64,000 nucleotides of DNA. It comes from Paludisphaera soli. GTDB lineage: Bacteria > Planctomycetota > Planctomycetia > Isosphaerales > Isosphaeraceae. The notes under the pieces were generated by a model that saw only the letters and a list, made by a program, of their open reading frames with translations, was not told the origin of the DNA and ran no database searches. The number at the start of each line of letters is the position of its first letter. The stretch's first letter is position 1. Shown here piece by piece: positions 44,379-56,300 of the stretch. A program made the position numbers and the translations under genes. The DNA lies in contig NZ_JAALJI010000003.1 of NCBI RefSeq assembly GCF_011064595.1, positions 186,001 through 250,000 on the forward strand, in the 5' to 3' direction.

Positions 44379-45494
44379 ATGGCCGACCCGACCGCGTTGA
44401 AGACCCCCCTGTTCGACTGGCACCAGGCCAACGGCGGCCGGATGGTCGACTTCGCGGGCTGGTCCATGCCCGTCCAGTACACGAGCATCGTGGAGGAGCA
44501 CCAGGCCGTCCGGCGCGGCGTCGGCCTGTTCGACGTCAGCCACATGGGACGCCTGGCGTTCGATGGGGCCAAGGCGCTCGACTGGATCAACCTGGTCGCC
44601 ACCAACGACGCCGCCAAGCTCGAAGCGGGGCGGATCCAGTACAGCCTGCTGGCCAACGACCTCGGCGGGCTCATCGACGACATCCTGGTCTACCGGCTCG
44701 CCAAGGGTTACTACGTCGTTTGCAACGCGTCCAACCGTGAGCGGGTGGTCGCCCAGTTCCAGGAGCACCGCGAGGGCTTCAAGGCCGCGCTCTCCGACAG
44801 GACCGCCGACACGGCCATGATCGCCGTGCAGGGGCCGTCGGCCGCCGCGACGGTCCAGGCGATCTCTTCCGTGACGTTTGACGGCCTCAAGTATTATCAC
44901 GCGACCGAGGCCAAGTTGCTCGACGGCGTCGCGGCCCTGGTCAGCCGGACCGGCTATACGGGCGAGGACGGTTTCGAGCTGATCGTCCCCGCCGCCGACG
45001 CCGCGAAGGTCTGGATCGGGCTGATGGACGCGGGGGCCCCGTTCGGCGTCGTCCCCTGCGGGCTGGGTGCGAGGGACACGCTGCGGTTCGAAGCCGCCAT
45101 GCCCTTGTACGGGCACGAACTGACCGACACCACGAGCCCGTTCGCCGCCGGCGTGGGCTGGGCCGTGAAGCTCGACAAGGGGGACTTCGTGGGTGCCGAG
45201 GCCCTCCGCCAGCAGGCGCAAAGCCCGGGCTCGACCCGCGTCGGCCTGAAGCTGGAAGGCAAGCGGATCGCCCGCCAGGGATCGTCGGTGACCTCGGATG
45301 ACCGCTCCCTGGGACTGGTGACGTCCGGGACGTTCGCCCCCACCCTCCAGGCGAGCCTGGCGATGGCCCTCATCGACCCCGAGTTCGCCGCGCCGGGCAA
45401 GAAGGTCGTCGTCGACGTCCGCGGCAAGCCCGAGCCGGCCGAGGTGGTCCCCCTGCCTTTCTACAAGCGTCCCCGGCCGCAGTCCCAGACCTGA
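44379..45494 (+). CDS. gcvT: Aminomethyltransferase (glycine cleavage T protein)
   Basis: GcvT moves the methylene group from the aminomethyl-lipoyl arm of GcvH to tetrahydrofolate, releasing ammonia. The 371-residue protein has the expected N-terminal VDFAGWSMPVQY, GLFDVSHMGR (with the catalytic-region Asp), the folate-site segment GYTGEDGFELIVP, and GLGARDTLRFEAAMPLYGHEL with the conserved RDTLR...YGHE, plus the C-terminal beta domain (LGLVTSGTFAPTL). ATG 44379 is chosen because GGAG lies eight bases upstream and the promoter fits; ATG 44346 in frame is the alternative. First gene of a four-gene gcv operon. Confidence 0.95.
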   Translation: MADPTALKTPLFDWHQANGGRMVDFAGWSMPVQYTSIVEEHQAVRRGVGLFDVSHMGRLAFDGAKALDWINLVATNDAAKLEAGRIQYSLLANDLGGLIDDILVYRLAKGYYVVCNASNRERVVAQFQEHREGFKAALSDRTADTAMIAVQGPSAAATVQAISSVTFDGLKYYHATEAKLLDGVAALVSRTGYTGEDGFELIVPAADAAKVWIGLMDAGAPFGVVPCGLGARDTLRFEAAMPLYGHELTDTTSPFAAGVGWAVKLDKGDFVGAEALRQQAQSPGSTRVGLKLEGKRIARQGSSVTSDDRSLGLVTSGTFAPTLQASLAMALIDPEFAAPGKKVVVDVRGKPEPAEVVPLPFYKRPRPQSQT

Positions 45495-45570
45495 TCCGGC
45501 GAGGCCGGCCGCGTCGCCGCCTTCCCCTTCTCATCGCAGGCGTTCCCCGAAGCCGCAAGGACCCCGAGAC

Positions 45571-45957
45571 ATGGACCCCAAGAAGCTCCGCTACTCCCCC
45601 ACCCACGAATGGGTCGACGTCGAGGGCGGCACCGCCGTCGTGGGCCTCTCGAAGTTCGCCGTCGATCAGCTCACCGACCTGTTGACGATCGAGCTCCCCA
45701 AGGTGGGCGACCGCCTGACGGCCGGTAAGAGCTTCGGCGAAGTCGAGAGCGTCAAGTCGGTCAACGACCTCTACGCGCCGGTGAGCGGCGAGGTGGTCGA
45801 GGTCAACCAGGCCCTGGCCGACGACGTGCAGATCCTCTCCGAAGACCCCTACGCCAAGGGCTGGCTGGTCAAGATCAAGGTCGACGACCCCGCCGACGCC
45901 GAGAAGTTGATGGATCACACCGCGTACGAGACGAAGATCGCCTCGGACGATCACTGA
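45571..45957 (+). CDS. gcvH: Glycine cleavage system H protein
   Basis: Lipoyl carrier of the glycine cleavage system, 128 residues, the normal size. The lipoylation site is Lys62 in GEVESVKSVNDLYAP, and the flanking beta-hairpin fold (THEWVDVEGG; GWLVKIKVDDP) is complete. It shuttles the aminomethyl group between GcvP and GcvT and hands electrons to lipoamide dehydrogenase, whose gene is not in this window. It lies 76 bases after gcvT. Confidence 0.97.
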   Translation: MDPKKLRYSPTHEWVDVEGGTAVVGLSKFAVDQLTDLLTIELPKVGDRLTAGKSFGEVESVKSVNDLYAPVSGEVVEVNQALADDVQILSEDPYAKGWLVKIKVDDPADAEKLMDHTAYETKIASDDH

Positions 45958-46009
45958 ACGCGACCCGCCGAGGATCCGGCCGCGACGCGTTCATCAAGCT
46001 GGGAGCAAC

Positions 46010-47362
<1,353 letters not shown>

Positions 47363-47416
47363 GAGCCGGGGGCCGCCGACGTCGCAGCGAACGACACCTC
47401 AATCGCAAGAATTTTC

Positions 47417-48877
47417 ATGTATAAACTCGACCAACCCCCGCTGCTGTTCGAAGCGAGTCGACCCGGCCGGAGCACCGCGATCCTGCCGCCGTGCGACGTG
47501 CCCGTCGTCCCGCTGGATTCGCTGATCCCCGCCGAGCATCTCCAGAAATCGGCCGTCCCGCTCCCCGAGCTGAGCGAGCTGGACGTGGTCCGTCACTACA
47601 CGAACCTCTCGTCTCTCAACATGTCGATCGACGGGAATTTCTACCCGCTCGGATCGTGCACGATGAAGTACAACCCCAAGCGGAACGAGCGGCTTGCGGC
47701 GCTCCCCGGACTGGGGGCCCAGCATCCCTACCAGGACGACTCGACGCTCCAGGGGATGCTGGCGATCCTCCACGAACTTCAAAACGACCTGGCCGAGATC
47801 GCCGGGCTCGACGCGGTGAGCCTCCAGCCCGCCGCCGGCGCCCAGGGCGAGCTGACCGCCCTGTTCGTCGCCGCCGCCTACTTCCGCGATCAGGAGCCGG
47901 ATCGGAAGCGGACGCAGGTCCTGATCCCCGACAGCGCCCACGGCACGAATCCGGCCTCTGCCCACCTGGCCGGCTTCGAAACCGTCACCGTCAAGAGCGA
48001 CTCCCGCGGCCTCGTCGACATCGAGGACTTCAAGTCCAAGCTCAGCGACGACGTCGCCGTCTTCATGATCACGAACCCGAACACCGTGGGGCTGTTCGAC
48101 CCCCAGATCGGCGAGATCGCCGGGCTGCTCCACGAGCGCGGCGCCCTGCTCTACCTGGACGGCGCGAACATGAACGCGATCCTCGGCGTCGTCCGCCCCG
48201 GCGACATGGGGGTCGACCTGATGCACTACAACCCGCACAAGACCTTCTCCGGCCCGCACGGCGGCGGCGGCCCCGGCGCCGGCCCGATCGCCGTCCGCGC
48301 CAAGCTCGCCCCTTATCTCCCCTCGCCGATGGTCGGCCGCCGCGAGGACGGCACCTACTTCCTGGACGAGGACCGCCCGCTGTCGATTGGCCGGGTCCGG
48401 GCCTTCTTCGGCAACACGGGCGTCCTCTTCCGCGCGTACTGTTACATCCGCAGCCAGGGGCCCGACGGCCTGAAGCGGGTGGCGCAGCATGCGGTCCTCA
48501 ACGCCAACTACCTGCTGAGCCTCGTCCGCGACGTCTATCCCGTCCCATGCGGGCCGCGCTGCATGCACGAGTTCGTCGCGTCCTGCCGGACGCTGGCGAA
48601 AGATCGAGGTATCCGGGCGATGGACGTCGGCAAGCGCCTGATCGATTACAATTTCCACGCGCCCACGGTGTACTTCCCGCTGATCGTGTCGGAAGCCCTG
48701 ATGATCGAGCCGACCGAGACCGAGAGCCGCGACACGCTCGAAGCCTTCGCCGCGGCCCTCCGTGCGATCGCCGCGGAAGACGCCGATTCGCTGCACGACG
48801 CCCCTTTCACCACGCCGGTCAGCCGGCTCGACGAGGTCAAGGCCGCCAAGACGCCCGTCCTGCGCTGGACGCCCTGA
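47417..48877 (+). CDS. gcvPB: Glycine dehydrogenase (decarboxylating) subunit 2
   Basis: PLP-carrying half of the split P protein, 486 residues. The PLP lysine is Lys275 in HYNPHKTFSGPHGGGG. Other P-protein landmarks are FYPLGSCTMKYNPK, LQPAAGAQGE, and SAHGTNPASA. It forms an alpha2beta2 enzyme with GcvPA. The start ATG 47417 follows gcvPA by 54 bases. The split P protein is common outside proteobacteria and eukaryotes. Confidence 0.97.
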   Translation: MYKLDQPPLLFEASRPGRSTAILPPCDVPVVPLDSLIPAEHLQKSAVPLPELSELDVVRHYTNLSSLNMSIDGNFYPLGSCTMKYNPKRNERLAALPGLGAQHPYQDDSTLQGMLAILHELQNDLAEIAGLDAVSLQPAAGAQGELTALFVAAAYFRDQEPDRKRTQVLIPDSAHGTNPASAHLAGFETVTVKSDSRGLVDIEDFKSKLSDDVAVFMITNPNTVGLFDPQIGEIAGLLHERGALLYLDGANMNAILGVVRPGDMGVDLMHYNPHKTFSGPHGGGGPGAGPIAVRAKLAPYLPSPMVGRREDGTYFLDEDRPLSIGRVRAFFGNTGVLFRAYCYIRSQGPDGLKRVAQHAVLNANYLLSLVRDVYPVPCGPRCMHEFVASCRTLAKDRGIRAMDVGKRLIDYNFHAPTVYFPLIVSEALMIEPTETESRDTLEAFAAALRAIAAEDADSLHDAPFTTPVSRLDEVKAAKTPVLRWTP

Positions 48878-48918
48878 TCCGGCCGGCCCCGTCGAGCCTC
48901 GGATCGCGGAGCCTCTCC

Positions 48919-50241
48919 ATGAGTCACGACCCGGACGACCTCGATCCGAACCAGCCGAGAAAGCCCCGAGCGCGACGCGACGCGGACCCGGGGGGCCGAC
49001 CGCCCCGCAAGCCCCCCGAGCACCCGCCCCGCGCCGGTTATGGAGAATCCGTCTTCCGGCCCAGCCCCGGCGGCGATCTCGATCCGGTCCGGCCGGGCTC
49101 GTCCCAGAGCGCCCGGAAGTCGGGCGATCCGACCAGCCGGATCGAGGCCGTCGAGCCCGGTCCCAAGTGGTACGAACGCATCCTCTTCGGCAGGGTCAGC
49201 TCAGGCCAGCTCTCCCAGTTCTGCCGCCAGTTCGCCTCCTATCTTAACGCCGGCGTCGACTACGACCGCGCCTTGTCGAGCCTCGGCCGTCAATTCCAGG
49301 GCACGGGGCTCGGGCCGGTGCTTGAGCGGATGCGGGGCCGGATCAGGGCCGGCTCAACCCTTGAGGAAGCCACCGCGCCCGAGAAGGCCGTGTTCGGCTC
49401 GATCTTCCAGAGCATGATCCGCGTGGGCGAGGCCCGGGGCGGCGTCCCCGAGACGCTCCGGATGCTCAGCAAGAGCTTCGAATCCCGCCAACGCCTGATC
49501 CGCCAGGCGCGCTCGGCGATGATCTACCCGGCGATCGTCCTGTTCCTAGCCTCGGCGGTCGCCTGCTTGATGGCGATCTTCATCCTGCCGATGTTCGCCT
49601 CGCTGCTGGCCGACATTAGCAAGAAGTCCCAACTCCCCTGGGCCAGCCGGGGGCTCATGGCGTTCAGCGGGTTCATCTCCTCGGGCGGCTGGTGGATCCT
49701 GCCCCTGGCCCTCTTCGGCGTGCCTTTCGGTCTCGTCCAGTGGTACAAGACCTCGGTGGGGAAGAACATCCTCGACCGGATCCTCCTGCGGATCCCGGTG
49801 TTCGGTTCGATCCTCCGGAAGCTCGACGTAAGCCGGTTCGCCCGGACCCTCGCCAGCCTGCTCGACGCCGGAGTGGACATCGGCGGCTCGATCGAGCTGA
49901 CGGCCCAGGCCCTGGCCATGACGCCCATGCGGAACGCCGTCGAGTCGACGAGGCTCCCGGTCATGCAGGGCCGCGAGCTGAGCGCGGCCCTGGCACCCAC
50001 CCGGCAGTTCGGCCCGGACGTGATCGCGATCCTGGAGTCGGGCGAGGAGACGGGCAAGCTTCCCGAGACGCTGGCCCACCTCGCCGACGAGTACGAGGAA
50101 CAGGTGGCCTTCATGGTCAAGAACCTCGGCCACCTGATCCAGCCCCTGCTCGTGATCATCATCGCCGGGTTCGTCCTCTTCATCATCCTGGCGGTCTTCC
50201 TGCCCTACATCCAGCTCATCACGTCGCTGGCCGGCGGCTGA
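48919..50241 (+). CDS. Type II secretion/type IV pilus inner-membrane F protein
   Basis: GspF/PilC-family platform protein of 440 residues. A Pro/Arg-rich, probably disordered N-terminus of about 90 residues precedes the first F domain (FCRQFASYLNAGVDYDRALSSL), two membrane helices with ILPMFASLLAD, the second F domain (FARTLASLLDAGVDIGGSIEL) with VIAILESGEETGKLPETL, and a last helix (LVIIIAGFVLFIILAVFLPY). The long N-terminal extension is unusual. It lies 41 bases after gcvPB and may be read through from the gcv operon; no other secretion gene is near. It would serve pseudopilin assembly, for example of DUF1559 proteins, which is an inference. Confidence 0.9.
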   Translation: MSHDPDDLDPNQPRKPRARRDADPGGRPPRKPPEHPPRAGYGESVFRPSPGGDLDPVRPGSSQSARKSGDPTSRIEAVEPGPKWYERILFGRVSSGQLSQFCRQFASYLNAGVDYDRALSSLGRQFQGTGLGPVLERMRGRIRAGSTLEEATAPEKAVFGSIFQSMIRVGEARGGVPETLRMLSKSFESRQRLIRQARSAMIYPAIVLFLASAVACLMAIFILPMFASLLADISKKSQLPWASRGLMAFSGFISSGGWWILPLALFGVPFGLVQWYKTSVGKNILDRILLRIPVFGSILRKLDVSRFARTLASLLDAGVDIGGSIELTAQALAMTPMRNAVESTRLPVMQGRELSAALAPTRQFGPDVIAILESGEETGKLPETLAHLADEYEEQVAFMVKNLGHLIQPLLVIIIAGFVLFIILAVFLPYIQLITSLAGG

Positions 50242-50264
50242 CCGATCCAAGCAAGAACGCTTGG

Positions 50265-50286
50265 GGCCGGACCTCTCGGTCCGGCC
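50265..50286. terminator. First of two tandem hairpins between convergent genes
   Basis: GGCCGGACC (50265-50273), loop TCTC, GGTCCGGCC (50278-50286), 23 bases after the F-protein stop. Confidence 0.55.
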
Positions 50287-50306
50287 TCCCGAATTCAACC
50301 CGAGTT

Positions 50307-50362
50307 CGAAACGAACCCGGGAGGTCGGATCTGACGATCCGACCTCCCGGGTCGTGGTTTCG
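50307..50362. terminator. Extended 17-bp perfect hairpin between convergent genes
   Basis: ACCCGGGAGGTCGGATC (50315-50331) and its exact reverse complement (50336-50352) flank the loop TGAC. An outer CGAAAC (50307-50312) with GTTTCG (50357-50362) continues the structure. It sits 20 bases from the end of the giant minus-strand gene and probably stops transcription from both sides. Confidence 0.65.
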
Positions 50363-50382
50363 CTCAGGGTCGTCGCGACGGC

Positions 50383-53300
50383 TCAGTTACCGGCGGCGAA
50401 CCGGGGCGGGGTCCGCCGCAGGGTCGCGAGCCGGGGCCCGGCCAGCTCGGCGCCCGGCTGCACGCGGACGACCGGCTGGCGGACGCTGGCCTGGCGAGCG
50501 GCCCGCTGGGCGGCCATCTTGGCGGCGGCGGCCGCCCGGGCGGCGGCCCGGCTGTTGACGGCCACCGGGGTCGGCGCGGGGGCCGGCTCGGGGGTGGTCG
50601 GGGCCGGGGCGACGATCGGGGTCACCGGGGTCGCCGGGGTCTCGACGGCCGTCGCGGGGGCGGTCGCCGGCGCCACGCTGGTGGAGACGCCGACCGGAGT
50701 CGTCCGAGGGGGCGAGGTCCGGGGGGGCGTGGTCGGCGTGGTCGGGGTTGTGGGCGTCGTGGTGCCGGTCGGGATGTACTCGAAGGCTCCGACGTCGCGG
50801 GGGCCGAACCCGGGGAGCTTGAGCCCGCGGGTCGTGGGGTTGACGTTCTGGAAGTTGCCGAGGAAGTCGGTCTGCACGGCGATCGACGCCAGGGCGTTGT
50901 TGATGGCGGCCGAGTTGGCCGCGAGGCCGAAGTCGGCGCTCAGGTAGAAGGTCGCCGGGCCGTCCGACCCGGGGCGGGGGTCGATCGGCGAGATGAACGC
51001 CGGCCATCCCGTGAAGTTGCCCAGGTTCGCGGCGGCGTTGGAGGCGTTCGGCCCGAGTTTCGTCAGGTCGAAGCCGTTCCCGACGTTGTAGGCGGCCCAC
51101 CAGTGCAGGCTGTCGCTCTGGCCGTTGCCGGAGAACATGTTGTTGTTGAGGATGAGGTGGTTCGGCGTCGCCGAGTACACCCCGAGGCCGTTGCGGCTGG
51201 CAGTCTGGTCGTGGTTCTGCCAGAAGATGTTGTTCGACAGGTTCGCCTGATTCGAACCCGTCGAGCCGCTGTTCTGGGCCCAGAGGCCGTAGGTGTTGAA
51301 GGCGAACGTATTGTTGATCAGGGAGTGGGTCGAGGTGGTCGGCGTGCCGCCCAGGTCGTTCAGGTAGACGCCGGTCGTGTTGCCGATGAACCCGTTGTTG
51401 GCGAACGTCGAGGCCCCCGGGCCGGAGGACGAGGTCTGGGCCAGCACGCCGATGCCGGAATTGATGAAGTAGTTCCGGTCGACGAGCATGGTCGAGTTGG
51501 TGAGGAGCAGGCCGACCGAGTTCAGGTTCTGGGACCCGAAGGCCGGGTCGCCGAGGAGCGACGAGGCGATCGTGAACCCGGCGAGTTCGGTCTGCAGGGC
51601 CGCCCCGGTGGTGGGGTCGAGATAGGCCGTGAGGCCGTCGGCGACCACGCTCATCGCGTTGGTCGCGGCGGGGGGCCGGATGATCGTCGTGAGGGCGTTC
51701 CCCCGCACCAGCGAGGCGTCGGTGCTGGAGACGCCGGCCGAGACCAGGCTGACCTGATTCCTCATGATCACGGACTCTGTGTAGAGTCCGGGCAGGACCG
51801 CCACCCGGTCGCCGAAGCCCGCCGCGAGGACCGCTTCGGAGATGGTGGCGTAGGGGTTGGCACGAGTGCCGATCGTCGCGGTCGGATCCGTCGCGTACCC
51901 GGCGCCCACGAAGACGCTCGTGGCGGTCGAGGGGCTGAAGACCGCGAACTGAGAGACCACGTCCGCCCCCGGCAGGTTGCCGGCGATGTCGCGGACGCCG
52001 TTGGCGCCCGTCCCCAGGATGGTCAGCTGGTAGAGGCCGTTGGTCAGGGTCGTGGAGGGCCGGAAGGTGATGCGTTCGCGGCCCTTGCCGCCGCCGCCGC
52101 CCTGGGCCGCCGAGTCGAGGAAGAGGACCTGGATGCTCGCGGGGTCGATCGTGATCGTCGTCCCGTTGGCGAACGTGCCGTCCGCCCCGGCCCGCACGAG
52201 CTGGATCTGCGAGGCCGTGAGGCGCGTCAGGTCCAGGTTCTTGTTGGCAGACAGCTGGAACCCGAAGTTCGCCGACGGGTTCGACACGACCGAGCCGTTG
52301 GTCGGCGAGTCGATGGTGACGACGAGCGGCGTCCCGGCCGAGGTCGGCTGGGCGTTGTCGACCACGAGGGTCGTCTGGGCGCCGGGCAGCGTGTTGTTGG
52401 AGATGTTCCCGCTCTGGTCGACGATCCGGACTCGGGCCACGTAGTAGCCGCCGACCGTGCCCGGGATCGGGATCAGGTTGCCGCTCGACCCGACGTTGTA
52501 CGGCGAGGAGAGCAGCCCGGCGGTCGTCGGCACGAAGCCGGTGCGGGCGCCGTCCTGGCCCACCGTGACCGCGAACGACCCGTTGGCCTGGGTCAGCGCG
52601 GTCCCGGCGTTGGGACGGATGAACGCGGCCAGGTTCGCCGGGGCGGTGGCGGCGCTCCAGTAGGTCGTCGTGTTGCCGTTGCCGGCCAGGGCGACGACGC
52701 CGATGTCCACGATGGCGGTCTGGCCGCCGAGCGGGACCAGGGCGGTGTTGGGGTTGGTGATGGTGCCGGTGAAGGTCGGGTTCACGACGTTGGTGACCCG
52801 GTCGCCGACGATGTTGCTGTCGCTGGCCGCGGCCAGCTGGAAGCTCCCGGGGGCCAGCCCCGAAGGCACCGTGTTGATGATGAAGCTGCTGAAGAAGTCG
52901 CCGCCGGGGTAGCCGTCGCCCGAGGGGAGCGGGCGCTGGACGCCGGTGGCCGGGTTGTTGTTGTTGGTCAGGTTCTCGCCGTCGAGCGTGATCCCTTCCG
53001 GGTTCGCCAGGACGTTGGAGCCGTCGCCGACCAGCACGAAGCGATAGGCGTCGGTCCCGAGGTTGATGCCGGCGGCCGCGAGGCTGACCCGGATGAAGCG
53101 GCCCTGGACGTTGTAGCTGAGCAGGCCGGCGAGGCTGATGAACGTCCCCGCGACGTTGTTGCTCGTCACACCCAGGGCCTGGAGGCGCACCGTGTCGGCG
53201 TTGACGGTGTTCGGGTCGATGGGGCTGCTGAAGTTGAACTGGACGTAGTCGGGCGTCCGGTTCGACCCGGCGGTCCCGCCGACCGAGTAGAAGTTGCGGG

Positions 53301-56300
53301 TCTCCCAGACCCCCGCGGCGGCGGCGTAGATCGCGGTGACCGCCGTCACCTGGGGCGGGAAGAGGTTGACGTACTCATAGGCTCCGATGTCCGTGAACGG
53401 GTCGCTGCCCGTGCCGGCGTCCGGCGTCGTCGGCTCGTCAGCCCGGATGAACCCGAGCAGGTCGCGACGGCCCAGGAACTGGCCGCGGAGCGCCTCGTAC
53501 TGCAGCGAGCCCGGGACGAAAGAAGGCCCGTTCGTCGCCCCGGCGGGGAGGACCAGGGTCGGCACGTAGAGGTCGGGGAAGCTGTAGGCGCCCGAGCCGG
53601 GGAGGGTCAGGATCTGGCGGGTGTCGAAGATGTTGCCGAATCCACCGGACACGTTCGAGGCGCCTGCCTGCTGGTTGCCGGTGAGCGTCCCCGGGTCGGT
53701 CCGGGGGCCGTAGGAGAGGCCGTTCGCCGGCGGCGTGACGGTCGGGTAGACCGCGTTGCCGGCCGGGTTGGGGCCGATCTCGCTGCGGCCGGCGTCGATC
53801 GCCGCCGACCCCGCACTCAGGGCGAAGTTGCGGTTGGCCGCGTCGACGAACCGCGGATCGCCGAACCGGGGGCTGACGTTCCCGCCGAAGCCGCCGTTCG
53901 CGTTCGTCGAGAGGACGTTCTGGACGTTGCCGAAGAACAGGTTGTTCTGCAGCTGGCTGTTCCACTGCATGCCCAGCAGGTTGACCGCCGTGTCGCTCGA
54001 ATTGACGAAGATGTTGTTCATCGCCATCGTGTAGACGTGCGACAGCGAGTTCTGGCCGTTGAACGTCGGGGCGACGGTCGCGACCGCCGTCTGGGTGTTG
54101 TAGAACGTGTTGTTCAGCAACACCAGCATCATCGGCGAGGGGCTGGCGTCGTTGTTGACGGTCTCGGCGTTGACCCGGACGCCGACGGGCGTGTTCGAGA
54201 TCGTGTTGTTGTAGAGGTAGAGCGTCACGCCCTGGCCGCGGAAGTCGGAGCGGACGCCGCCGACGATCGCGTTCGCCGAGGCCGGATGGGCGAACACCGC
54301 AGCGTCCGCGAACGAGTCGATGCGAGTCCCCGAGATCCGCAGGGCCATGCGGGCGTTCAGCTGGACCGAGGGGTCGAAGACGCCCGGCGCGGTCTGGACG
54401 TACCCGGACTTGACCTGGTTCGGGGCACCCGGGCCGGCGTCGACGATGCCGCCTCCCTGGACCTCGATCCGGGTCATGTACCGGAGGTCGGCGTTGTCGA
54501 TCAGGCTCCCCTGACGCGGGTCGGTCAGGTTGTACGTGGTCGACGAGTTGCCGCCGATGTAGATGTAGCCGCCGTCGCCGGGCTGCGGCGTCGTCAGGCT
54601 CTGGCCCTGGTACCGCCCGAAGGGTCCGACCGGATAGCTGTTGAGGATGGTGTTGTTCACCACCCCTCGGGCCGACGTGCCGACCGTGGTGTCGCGGAGC
54701 GACGTGACGATGACGGGCACGCGCTGCTGCCCGGTGCTCTGGTTGCCCGGGATGCCGAGGATCCGGAGCTGCGTCCAGACGCCCGGGTCGACGAGCGGGC
54801 TGGCGTCGGGGTCGGCACCGTCGTCGACGCCGGCGATGAAGCCGGCACCGGCCTGCAGGGAGGCCGCAGCCCCGGTCGAGCCGAAGCCCTCGAGGCTCCC
54901 GGCCCCGTTGACGTTGTTCTCGGTCAGCAGTTTGACGACCACCGAGGCGCCCGGGCTGGCGATCCGCGTGCCGTCCGCCAGGAGCGTGTTCGGCAGCGCG
55001 GACTGGATCGTCAGGGAGGAGCGCGGGGGCGGCGGCGTGACGAACTGGGTATCGCTGACGTTGGGCCGGGAGTTCTGGAAGGAATCCAGCACGATCGTCC
55101 CGCGGAGGACGTACGTGATGTCCGTCAGGTCCCAAACCGTATTGAAGAACTGGTTGCCCGAACTGCCCGGGAGCAGGCTCGCCTCGATCGGCCCGACGAC
55201 GGAGTAGTTCGTCGAGGCGTTCGAGAGGTACGCCCGCGTCGCGAGGACCGCCAGGCCGTCGATGCCGTTGCCCTGCATCACGTTGCCGCGGAGGAACGGA
55301 TGGCCCGAGAGCAGCGGGCGGAGCGGATCGCCCGCCAGCAGGCCGTCGGCCTCCACCTGCATCGCCGCGTCGAAGTTGTTGTAGAAGTTGTTGTTCGTGA
55401 CGTAGACCCGGGAACCCGACCCGAACTGGAACGGCACCGAGAAGTTCGTCTGGTCGATGATGAAGGACAGCACCGACTGCGTGGGGAGCGTGATGTTCGG
55501 CGTGTTCACGGCGCCGCCGCCGTATCGGAAGGTGGCCGCGTTGACCACCGCGCGGGCGCCGCTCTGGATGCCGACGCTTCCCCACATCGCGGGGCCGAGC
55601 GTCACCGGGGTGGTATTCCCGGTCACGTTGATCGGCGTGGGGACCAGGGTGGTCGTCGCCGTGTTGTCGAACAGCGAGGTGAAGAGCACCTGCGGGTCGT
55701 TGGCGCTCAGGGCCTTGAAGTTCGCGCTCTCGGGGCTGTAGTTCGGGTCGAGGTCGAACTTCCGGATGTAGTCCCGGGATCCGACGTTCAGGCTGGAGGC
55801 GGGGTTGATCACGCTCAGCGACGAGTTCTGGCCGAACCGGAGCATCGAGCCCGAGTCGACGTACAGGCGGTCGCCGACGAAACGGGTGCTGCCGCCCGAG
55901 TTGACCTGGAACTGCTGGCCGACGATGAGCTGGGCCAGCACGATCAGCGGCAGCGGCTGGAACAGGGCGTAGCTCGCCGGAGTGACCTGACCCCCGCCCG
56001 TCGGGACGCGGGTCGCGTCGGTCGGCTGGATGAAGCCGTTGTTCTGGGCGAGCATCCAGATGCCGTTGAGGCTGTTGTTCTGGACCGTGGCCCGCCGGAC
56101 GACCGGCCCGCGGGCCGCGACGTCATCCTGCAGGAACGAGTCCATGTCGGCCCCGATGGCCCCTTGCGTGCCGCCGGACGTGCCGGTGTCGGTGACGCGG
56201 GTGTTGGTGATCGACGGCCGGGTGTTGTACAGGGTGAGGCCGCTGTACGTCGTGCCGGAGCTGCGCGGAACCGAGCCGCCGCCGTAGCGGAGGACGGCGT

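Noticed and set aside
47491-48918. Upstream extension of the F-protein frame across gcvPB
   Set aside because: The extension is a shadow of gcvPB with Arg/Pro-rich composition; ATG 48919 gives a normal protein.
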